Shown here: piece by piece, positions 1 to 10,364 of the stretch
Numbering within the stretch: the first letter of the stretch is position 1
Layout of the letters: every line of letters begins with the position of its first letter
Assembly: GCA_022225965.2 (NCBI GenBank)
Contig: JAKJXP020000023.1
Span: 248,001 to 312,000, forward strand
Origin: Diatrype stigma
Taxonomy: Eukaryota; Ascomycota; Sordariomycetes; Xylariales; Diatrypaceae
Direction of reading: 5' to 3'
DNA: 64,000 nucleotides
Notes under the pieces: model-generated
The model's input: only the letters and a program-made list of their open reading frames with translations
Database searches by the model: none
What the model was told of the DNA's origin: nothing
Made by a program: the position numbers and the translations under genes

Positions 1-2173
1 CGAAGAGCTTCCATCGCTGAAGTTATCAGGTGTCGGAGATCCTGGGAACAGGTTGTAGAGCCCTAGGTCCGTTGAAGGCCGTCTAGGGGCGGCTGCCGTC
101 GAGTTCGTATATTGCTGGCTCTCGTAGAACTGGTGCTCCTGCATTGATGACGACTGATCGTATTCCGTATCCAGGGGTAGCGGATCGAGCCCCATCCTCG
201 CGATTTCATAAGCTGCCATGTCGTCTCCACTCGGATGGAATTCGGCGGCACCGTTCGTGGACTCGACCCGCCTAGCACCGAGTTCGACGGGTGGGAGTGG
301 GCTTGGCGTCCAATAGCCCTCGCGGCTCGGATCGGTCCCATAGTTGACCGGGTACGGGCTAGGAGTGAACTGGCCGCGGGTATCTTGACCACCGGATTTC
401 GACCACGGGAGGCTTTTCGATATCTTCGATAGAAGTCCACCGTTTTCTGTCTTCGGTGAACCCGGCTGTTCAAGCGAGTCCGTGTCTTTGAAGGTGCCTT
501 CGGCCTCGGTGTTTCGCCCCTGGTCTTTCCTCCTTCGCACCAACCACCAGACTACCATGACAATAGTCATTGCGGCGGCGAAAGCCCCAACAACTACCCC
601 CGCCAGCTGCTCTCTGCTCAGGCCGTTGCCATTAGAACCGACTGGTGAATTAGAGTTCGCGTCATTAGTCGGAGGGATGGCCTTGATTGAGGTGTTGGTG
701 AGAGGTTCATCGGGAAACGTAGCCTGGTGCACGGAAAAAGTACTCGCTTCATAGTTAGTAATGAGGTAAGCTTCTTGTAAAAATGTCCTCCCGATAATGA
801 TTTTGCCCCCATCGTGTACACGTCGTAGGGGGAAGTAGGGCACTGCGGGTGTGCCGGGGGCGAGGCCCATAAACGGGGCCTGTGCATATTGGATGAAGGC
901 GTTTGCAGATACAGTGATGGTCACTGTCGCCTGATCATCCAGCGATTCTGCTGAGTCGTCTATGCTGCCGGTGCTAGACAGCACGAAGGCGACCGAGAGA
1001 TCCGGTGCTGCCCGGAATTTTTCCAGGCTATCCCCGTCGTCCGGGAATACATATAGGCCGAAAGTCTCATTCCAAGTAAGGTTGAAGGCAACGGCGAATC
1101 GGTCGCATATCGAGGTTGGAAGCCACAAAAATGGGGTCGAGCTGTCGATAAGAGCTGTGGCCGACTCACCGTCGGAAGTCAAGGCGACGGACCCAGCCGG
1201 CCAAGAGGCAGGCGTCTTCCCAGCGTCACTTACAGACGTCGTGATAGACGTGATCAATACTTCCGGCTGCTTGGTTGATGCGTTTAGGCTGAACAACGTA
1301 TCGTGGGCCACGAAGCGGTTTTCATCGTAACCCCCCAGAGTCAAAGACAATGGCATGCCGCCAGAACCAGCTTTTGCTTGTTGTAAGTCAAATGGCCAGA
1401 CAATTGGGGTATACTGTTGACACTTACCATAGTATGCTCCTGCGGTGTAACCGTAGCTCTGGCTCCCAATCATCGTCTTCTCGGCCAATACAGCAACAGA
1501 ACCTTCTGCGACGGCATCATTCATTTCAAATTTGTCTACGCCCAATCCAAAATATCCGACATAATAATCGGTATTATTAATGCCAGCCACCAGTTGTTCC
1601 GCTAGGGAAGTCTGTTGCCCTTGTGTGTTATCGGGCGCGGCGACCGTCTCCATTGTATAGTCGCCATTACCTCCGAGGCCGAGATAGTCCATCCCCAGCC
1701 TATATGCACCGAGCGACTGCTGGCTCTTTGATTTACTCGCATCGTAGACGCCTCCACGAGCAGCCTTGCACGTTGTATCGTCTGAGAGAACAGAAGTGTT
1801 AGGCGCACAACCCACGACATCTCAATTTCGAGACCGAGACCGTTGTCAAACTCAAAGCAACTTACTGAGACTGCAGCTCTGCGATTCAACTACCCATATT
1901 TCGGACAGGCTTGTGCTCACAGTGACGTCGACCTTTTGTGATGGTTCTCCCACGTAGAGGCTTATCGCGGACCAGTTCCCGTCGACGCCGTACCTAATCC
2001 ACAGTTAACCAATGCCGTCCCCGAGCGGAGCGTTGACCCGGAACCGGGGGGAGGGAGGCTTGCCATTGTGTCGAGGGCTCGAGCCATATAGCGCCCGGCT
2101 CGGCGCTGACCAGAGAAGAAGAGGTTGCGAGCAATGTCCCGAGGATTGCTGAGCAGAGGAAAGGTGTGGACAT
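1..2173 (-). CDS. Membrane-anchored aspartic peptidase-like protein (A1-like fold), 3' end outside window
   Basis: Four exons read on the minus strand: 2064-2173, 1866-1993, 1428-1781 and 1-1370 (open to the window edge), giving at least 654 residues. The start at 2173 opens a signal peptide (hydrophobic residues about 7-22, cleavage near SAEP). The protein continues with the DGNWS and VGEPSQ blocks usual in fungal A1-like surface proteins, an SLTLGGYD block, a second active-site loop around Asp273 (ALIDSSTPFLWLP), a GRTFLQEAYLI block, one membrane span at about 453-476 followed by RRR, and a long polar cytoplasmic tail. The first catalytic loop reads S63-T64-S65 where an active enzyme has D-T/S-G, so normal two-aspartate catalysis looks unlikely; sensing or adhesion is possible. 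Intron 1 (1994-2063) is GC-AG. Intron 2 (1782-1865) is canonical. Intron 3 (1371-1427) is 57 nt and in frame, so it could be retained. The family call is firm, the function is not. Confidence 0.85.
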
Positions 2174-4567
2174 TTTCCGGCCGTGACAGGCACGTGGTCG
2201 TCGCTTGTCGTCGTTGTCGTCGTAGCGGTGGCACAGACACACACGCGTGTGATGTCACCAACAGCGACTCGAATTCTTCATCAGGCTCGTCGTTGAGTCG
2301 GAACCGGCATATATGAATCCATCCGGGGGTTTCCTGCTTTTTCCTGCTTTTTCTTGTCTGAGATTTTTCTTTTCTTCTCTCAGGAATTTTTTCTCTCGAG
2401 AATTCTTTTTCCTTCCTCCTCTAGAAATCGATGCGGATCGGTATGGCTGCTGCTTCTATGCCAGCTATTGTTGCAATTGGCATAACCTTCTCCCTGCGCG
2501 TTCGTTGTCTCTCTCCTGAAGTCCGGACCACAGCGGACTCGAAATCTCGTCGGTGCGTGATGTGATGAGTTATGTGGTAGATAGTACGTAGTAAAAGGGC
2601 TGAACTAGAGGGGTGGGAGGGAACGCCGTAATTACATACTACTACCGGTATGTATGTAGGTACATGCGTACATGCGTACAGAGCAAGACGAAACCGATCG
2701 ATGGGAAAGGCTGGATGGGCTAACTCGACTAATAGTAGCTCTGCTGAACTACCGGTCGGTCCCGTCAAGCTTTCAGACTATGCAACTTCCAGTTCATCAG
2801 ACTGTCATCAGCGCTGCTGCAGCCAGTCGTGCCCACACACACACCCTCCCCCGAGTCTCCGACAGCCCAAACCGCGTATTGCACGATACTACATACCTAC
2901 CATACACGTACTACATAGCATGTGTGTATGTAGGTGTATGTATTGCGGGCTACAGAAGTGCTAGCTAAGTGGGAGGCTAGCAGGGTCATCTCGAGGTCAC
3001 CAGGGGCCACTGTTGCGGGCGATGTCACCCTACGCAGGAAGCTATCCAAGCCAGACTCCAGTGGAACAGGAAACCAGAAAACGGTCGACCGTGCCAAGAA
3101 CACGAATCCCGCACTCTCGCGGAAGTACCTACAATACCTGGCAGCCTGGATACTTCAAGGTTCCAAGGTTGCACACACATGCATGCATGCATACATACAT
3201 ACAGTAAAGAGTAGTCGGCTATTAGTGAGCTTTCGTATGTAGCGTGGCGGCGTAGGCCTCTGCCCCTCTGCCTCTTCGCCCGCGATGCAGCAATGAACGA
3301 CTTGGCAACACTGCTGTCTGCTTGCTAGCACAGTTGCAAAGTCGCTCAAGTGATACTCCATGGATGCTTTTCGCTAGCTGCAGATTTGCACTTTCACGCA
3401 CTTGCTCCAGGATTACTATACAGAAAGAAAGGTATTACAATTACTTATTCCCGGTCACTGTGTAACCAGTTTGTCCACCAAAGAGCATACTCATATAGCC
3501 CTGTCCGGTAGATATACAAGTAGAAAGACAGACAGACAGGTACCTGCAATGACAGCATCAGCATTATCATCGTAGAGAATGCTACTTGCTATCCGGTCAG
3601 CGACTCAGCATAGATACCGTTTCCTATGTTCCATCTGTACGGCATCGTCCGCCGATGGCTTGGTTAGTCCATCCATAGTTAAGAATCTCCGGCCCGGGCC
3701 TTACTCTTGAATGTTCAATCCCGTGAGCTAACCATCGTTCGTACGATGCCCCATCGCCATCGCACGCACAGACACTGCCCATTATTACTGTACTTTGACG
3801 GGACCTTTTGAAATAACATTAGGTAATTAAGTACTAGTAAACAAGCTTGTTATGGGGATATACCCAGAAGCTCGAACCGTATATACGATAACATTACTAT
3901 ATGTCAATCATTGGTTGCGTTATCAGCAACTACAGCTGCATAGGTAGGTAGGTAGGTGCTTGTTATGAATGAGATAATAAGGAGCAACTGGTTTTCATCG
4001 TCAACCCCTCCATGTGATGATTTGTCTTACTCACCTATCTACATATGTATTTATTCGATTACGCATTCATCACAGTCTGACTGTGTGGTTAGCTACTAGC
4101 TACCTAGGCTCACTGCCCTACGCTCACTGCCTCAGAGCAGTCCTTTTCCAGACACCGGGGAGTCCGAAAGAGCGGGATATGCAGGAGCCTGTCAAGGCTG
4201 TGAAGGTGCGCCCAATATGAGACACGCACCTGATGTCCCCATCCATTCGGACCATTCCCCCTCTCAGCGCGGGCGGCAGGGCGGCAAGGCGAAAAAAAGG
4301 GCGCGCAATATTGTCAGCTCACTCTAGCGTCGTCTACAGACATCTGGATAGGCTCTCTGGTCTACGACATGCTGCAGGCCCTTCGAGGCGGCCCATCCAG
4401 GTACGGAGCGCAGCTACGTGCTTATTACTGTACCTACATGATATGTCCCTGGCTATATACATATTTGGAGAAGCTGAAGATGCGATGGAAGTGGCTTTCG
4501 TTCCCATTCTACGAGGTACATGATAGGATGGATTCAAGCCTAACCATCAGCTAAGACAACTACGTAG
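2174..4567. other. Intergenic region, no gene recognised
   Basis: Upstream of the aspartic-peptidase-like gene. It holds T- and CT-rich tracts (about 2330-2420, probable promoter or leader of that gene) and short simple repeats: GTAGGTACATGCGTACATGCGTACA near 2656, ATGCATGCATACATACATAC near 3179, and a GGTA run near 3942. No open reading frame here has family character, codon bias or splice logic. Confidence 0.6.
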
Positions 4568-4913
4568 TACCTTAGCGACTTGGGGGGGGTATTAGCAGCG
4601 GTACATATACGGCTCCATAAAAAATTAATCCAGATGTTTTCCCCTTAAAATTTCGTGAATGGAATAAGTACAGTTGCAACTTCCAACTTCCGCTCTTTCT
4701 TTAAAACGCCGTATAATTACGGCAAAGTTGCGACTGCCATTATTACAGCGGCTTGCATATTTAAAGCGCTCAAAAAGCGAGCCGCTCACGATGTTTGGAG
4801 TGGTATAATTGCTGCAAATTTGCGGCAAGTATACCACTCAAGGGGCTGGCACAGTACCCAAAGTTAGGGAAAAACCTCCAGCTCCCAGTACCCCCCCCCA
4901 AGACCCTAAGGTA
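4568..4913. mobile_element. MITE-like element, about 346 bp, with imperfect terminal inverted repeats
   Basis: The left end at 4568-4591 (TACCTTAG, three bases, CTTGGGGGGGGTA) is repeated inverted at 4889-4913 (TACCTTAG, three different bases, CTTGGGGGGGGGTA in reverse complement), about 24 bp long. Each end begins with TA, which would fit a TA target duplication as made by Tc1/mariner-type transposases. The inside is AT-rich compared with its flanks and holds a near-perfect 42-bp palindrome at 4798-4839 (arms differ at two positions) plus a smaller one at about 4710-4725 (GCCGTA and TACGGC). There is no transposase, so it would be non-autonomous. Family assignment is inferred from the ends only. 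Confidence 0.55.
4798..4839. repeat. 42-bp near-perfect palindrome inside the MITE-like element
   Basis: Arms GAGTGGTATA and ATTGCTGCAAA at 4798-4818 pair with 4819-4839 with two mismatches and no spacer, so either strand could fold into a cruciform or hairpin. Confidence 0.8.
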
Positions 4914-7900
4914 GTCTACGACTCCAACAAGTCATCAATCGTCTACCTGCAGGCTTGATAGTAATAAATATGTAGTTCGGTTTTGAAGCGTACGAAAAGC
5001 ATTATGGATAGGCAATACATCCAATTACTATATACTAACTACTTATACATACATACCTAGGTATGTAGATGATAGGTCGGGTTGACAGTGCGAATTCACA
5101 AGACACAAACCACCTGGGCAGGCTTGGCAGCTTACGTAGTTGTCTGGAGGATCGTCTTGCAGCTCCCCTGCACTGCACTCAAGGCACTGGGCTGCTTGTG
5201 AAAACCTTGAAGACCTGCGCCAGTGACCCAGCCCTTTTGGTGGGCAGGGCCCTTTTCCTCAGGACACTGTATAAGTAGCAGGCTAGATACTGTACAGCTC
5301 AGGTGAGGGTTGCCCAACCATCGGCGCGCATATCAGGCTCTTGGTCTGAAATGATGAGCCCTTACTAAGGTATGCTCCAAGATTTATTACAGTGCTCGAG
5401 GGCATACCGGTACATATCTATGCATATGCATCCATGATACATGCTACGTACATAATCAAGCATAATGCATATGGTCGCAGCACTAGTATTGTTCGTGGTC
5501 GGTGGTCTTTCCATGGATTTTCCCATTCTGGCAGTTGACTCGCACATGAAGATAGGGGTTCGGTCCCGACCCAAGTGCTATATGACCGAAGGTTTGAAGG
5601 ACCTTAGGTAGGGAAAGCCAGGTGGTGGGAATGCGCCCTACAATACAGAAATGTGCAGCAGGTACGAATATGAAAAGGTCGTCTCAGCACTGACTACATG
5701 TACATAGGCACTGTAGCTGTAACCTTCCGCAAAGGGCACAGATTACTTACCCCAATATTGTCCTGTTCAATGCGAACGCAAGTACGTAAGGATCCCGGTC
5801 CCTGTCCAATATGATGGTTTCAGCCCCCAATGTTGACGATCCTCGATACCTATTGCAATTGACTACGATGGCTGGATCGAAAACACCATTGTGCCAGGCC
5901 TACATGCCAGGCCTACATAGGTCAGAGCGGCCCGTCCTTGCGAAAAGCTGGTTGCTATCCATCCATACAGCAATGGCAATATCCACGCCCTCGACCGATC
6001 AACCCGCTTTAGGGCTGCGAGTCGGGCATGCTCGCAGACAGGCTCGGTAGCTGTCCTCCGAAGGCGAGGTCGAGGGCAGAGAAGGGGCCGTGCAAGAGAT
6101 ACAGGGCTTGCGGCTGGTCGATCATATAGGGCTTGATATAAGATTCAAGGATTGCTGATCCGATTCTCTCGTTGCCCTGTACCTACAGTACAGTACCTAC
6201 AGGCATGTGGTGTAGGTATTGGATATATTCGCGCCATCCCGGAAACGGCTATGATTTGCTGCATAACATCTCCGGGCAGGCCTTTTTTGGCACGCCCTTG
6301 TTTTGCTCACCGGAGTACTTCGTATCAGATCCTGTTACTCCCCGTATATCGAGTTTGACCTGGCCTGGCCTCTTGCCAAGGTGGGCATAGGATAACTAAA
6401 CGCGAGACGCTGCTTGCAATAGTTGACCTTGGGCGTGCATGACGATGGAGATTGCCGATTGTCCGCCAAGCTGCCCATGTTGCGTGATTATCATTATCAT
6501 GAAGGGGGTACAACATCTCGGCGACATCCACGAGGGTTTTAGATCTGATCGATAGTTCCTCTCGCTCTTTCGGCACTTGGCCCCAGCGACTGTCCATGTC
6601 CATGTCTCTTGTTCCCGAGAAGGCGGGTGATCACCGCATCGCATCGGCAAAACAGTTACACTGCCCGTTCTGAGATAACCAGCGATACCAGTTATCGCTT
6701 TACACTTAGCCAGCGTTACGTAAGTGGCGTCCAACCACCTAGACAGAGATCAAATATCGCAGCAGCTGGGACTGATGCGGGGCTGCCCTGAAGATCCATG
6801 TCCGCCTCCATGTCAAATCGTCGTTTACCCCCGGACCCCATGCCAAGATGGACCATACCTAGGTACCTACTAGAATCACAGGATGTCGAATGCGCGCGAA
6901 AGCTAGTCTTAGGTTATCGTTGGAGTTCTTCAAACGCTTCACCAAGTTTCACCGATAAATCTCGAGCCGCCAAGCAAAGCCATGCTGCGGCAAATAGCAC
7001 TCCAGTCGCGCCTAAAGTTTCGTCTGTCCACAAATGGCGAGGCTAGACTTGGATTATTACTACGACGGGGCCAGTCTCGGGGTCTTATTATGTGTATGAG
7101 GCGTTCAGGAACAGGCAATGACTGGATGGTTTGCACGTGGCCGCGCTAGATGCCGAGTAATATACGGCAAAAAAGAGGCACAAGGCGAGTGGCAACCGTA
7201 CCTAGTTAATAAATCTGCCGCGTTTCAGGTCCGGTTTAGAGGGAGGTCGACACAGGGGGTAGCCGATTCGGACTCGGGACCCAGACTCGATCCCCCCTCT
7301 CCTTTTTATTACCATAGGTCCAATCCTCATAACCTGCATACTGCTACCTACATAGGTACGTACGTTATCGCTGTGACACACTTTGAAAGCACTCCAAAAG
7401 GTACAAATAAGCATGCAGCTGGCTACATGCATAGCTAACACGCGACACGGCGAGCAAAGCAAGGAACTTCGTGTAGCGCAGCATTGCCTACAGGTCAATA
7501 CCACCCACCGGCCTCCTGAGGTCACATCGCGCGCAGGCTGGCCGTTCCCTGAAAACCAGCTGAAAGAGGAACCAAGCGGCGAGGCGCAAACAACACGATG
7601 TAACCGAAGGATAATTACGACCCCCAATCGTCGCTTGCTACAACGTGTGAGTGGTGCTTGCGAGCAAGGTATTTAGAAACTCCAACCAGTGGGTTATAAT
7701 ACGTAGCGCATATATCCCTATCAGAAAGCCCGCGTTCATTTCAAGATAATGATAATTAACTAAAGTAACTAATCGGCGATTCCACATCGCAAGGTCGTCC
7801 GTTTTCATGTAAGTAAAGCTTGGGTGCTTCCCGTTCCAACGGCCCCCCACCGGCGCACGGTTCAAAGGCATCGAGCAAGTAGGAAAGATCATCGTAGGTT

Positions 7901-9786
7901 TTCTTCAATTTTTCCCTCCTTCGCACTCGCCTTTTCCAATAAGGAACAAGGGCTTGGTGATATAGACGCCTAGCTCGCCCAGGCCGTACATACGTACATA
8001 GTTAACAAAATCTTTTGCTGCCAGCTACTCTCGAATAGGAAGTATGCCTTACTATGTACTATGTATAGTATGCCCACTTACACATGTGCACTGTCAGCTC
8101 GTATATCTCCCAGGACGTCATCCGGGTCCCGGTTTGCCGGAATCTGTCGATCCTTCGTCTCTGGTAGGTATTACTGTTCAGGCTACCATATACGGAGCGA
8201 AAGGTGCGGCTCAGCTCAGAGAGAGGGTAGGCAGACAGCGTTTTTTTTTCTTTTCTTCTTTTCTCTTTTCCCCCGTCGTATACAATAGTAACATAGGAAG
8301 TAGCTTTGCAGCTGCGTCCCACAATCCATCCCCCCATCGGAACGATCCAGACGGGAGATTATACCGGTAGGCCACGTGTGAGCCCTAGTTAAGCCAGGTA
8401 CTACGGAGAAAAGAAGGAAGAAAAGCTACCTGCAGGATTCGACTGAGGGTGTGCGACCCACGAGGCCGGTCACCGGTTTCTCCCAGGCTCGTAGTTTGTT
8501 CTAGTCCGTGACTGTCGTAGGTCTTGCGCCATCGGGGTCTGATAAAATGCCTTGCCTGTAGGTAAGCAGCAAAAGCCCCACCCGAGCCCAAGGTGTGCCT
8601 TCGCCGAGGGGCTCAGTGTGGATGAACACTTATTGTGTTGTGTGTATGAGAACCATCGCACTACGGAGCGTTTGCTACATTGCCGAGTAGATAGATATGT
8701 TCGTATGCCGAGACTTTCGGACTTCTTCCAGATCCAGATTACATCTAGGTAAGTAGGGTAAAGGGTGAACCGCGTTGGAAGTCGAGGCTCGCCATGCGCA
8801 CGATAACCGGGGTGGGCTAACTAGCGCTCCGATTTGCCGCCCCGAGCACCGGCCGAGAGGCGAGGCCGGCGCGCGGTTCTCGCCCCCGGGTCAAAGCCAT
8901 GCTGGTGATTTGGTGGCGAGATGTCACGCTCTCGTCTCCAAAACGAAAGTAATGAATGCTAAGCAACCCATGGGGGATGGTTGTAGCCGTAGAGCTCGTT
9001 ATTGAGATCAGTAGTTGCATCGCATCATAAGAAATAGGAGCACCTGTTCCTCCGGTTTATACCCCGTATAAGGGGTTCGACGGCGATTATTGTACAGCCA
9101 CAGGGTTAATTTTAAACCCAAGCTCTTCACTCCGGTGCTATAACCATGTGTTCTTCACCGGCCATGGCTGCTGCATGGACATGACTCCTCAAGCTGCCCC
9201 TGAGATGGGGGGCTTCACACGCCATGTGTGCATAAATGTTACCTTTTATCCCCATGGGCTTTGTATCCGGTAGTTGCGCACTTTGCTGGTCGTTCTGGCC
9301 ACGCCAATCCCGTCTCGTCATCTCACCACTTCATACTATCAATGAGGTTGTTGTGTGGTTGCCATCTTAGGTGGCCATATTACATAGTACTAGACTAACT
9401 CCCTCCCGTCCTCACCTAGATAGTTATATATCATCCATCATACACATACCACTCCTTCTTTTCTTTTCTTCTCCCTACAACAGAAGGCATGAGACACACT
9501 TCCCGTCCGCGTTGCCTTTGAATTCCGAGGTGAAACCAACACTCGAAGATCTCGATCCAGATTAATAGCTACAAACTAGCTTGAGGCAACTTGATGTGCA
9601 AGAGGTGACCAAGTCAGACCCTGGGGCTTTTCAAGAAGCAGGCTCTCAAACCCCCTTGCTGGTCTGGGTGTAACCCCCCCCCGGCTGTGACGACAGCAAC
9701 GACAGTACACTGAACCCCGTCGCTTTTCGGCGCACCAACGACCGATGACACCGGGCTTCCTTTGCCTATCAGACACTGGCGCACTT
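4914..9786. other. Gene-poor intergenic region
   Basis: No gene recognised over 4.9 kb. Visible structure is limited to small repeats: a doubled TGCCAGGCCTACA unit near 5892-5918, TACCTAGGTACCTA-type motifs near 5051 and 6855-6871, a run of T followed by CT-rich sequence at 8240-8272, and a CT-rich tract at 9448-9475 of the kind that precedes fungal transcription starts. Open frames are short, overlap each other on both strands and show no domain. Confidence 0.5.
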
Positions 9787-10099
9787 AAGAAGTGCAAGAA
9801 TCTAGCCCTCTACCTACCTACGAAGACATTGCCTCCGATGAAGATGATGGAGATGGGCGGTCAACACGAATAGCCAGGATAGATCAGAAGAGTAGCATGT
9901 CGATTGCTGCGTCGGCCCTTGCCATGGCGAGATTTGACGCGGAAAGTCACTACATACTGAAACGTACAAGCTCCTCGACTGTAAGTTATAGGAGGCGAGA
10001 GCGCATGTGAACAGCCGAAAGAGGGCGTCAATCTACCTGCTGACAGTTCAAGCCAACCGTTGAAAGGGTCCAACATAGTTATAACTGGTATCATAGTTG
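9787..10099 (+). CDS. Doubtful small spliced ORF or gene remnant
   Basis: An open frame from 9787 reads an acidic stretch (YEDIASDEDDGDG), then a polar alanine-rich stretch, and ends at a consensus donor GTAAGT at 9979. A possible acceptor at 10046 (GACAG) continues in the same frame for 17 codons to a TGA at about 10099. No ATG starts the frame, although a preceding acceptor (AATCTAG at 9797-9803) is possible, so an upstream exon would be needed and I could not find one. It resembles no family I know. It may be a fragment of a decayed gene or chance. Confidence 0.2.
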
Positions 10100-10364
10100 A
10101 AACACAGTGGAAGACGAGATTGATAGCAAAGACTTTTATTTACCAAGCGATCCGACATGTTGCCATGCTCTGAGCGGCTCGCCGTGAATACTGTCTACTC
10201 CGTTTGTTGCTACTAGCCTGGGATTCGCCTGAGATATCCTTCTAAATGCCGATGAACCTGAACCGACCCCTTCAAACCTGCGCATTTAGTTCTACCGAGC
10301 GTCCATAGCCAGTCCCTAAGCGCCGATTTATGCAGTGAGATTATTCATCAACTCCTCCGTATGA

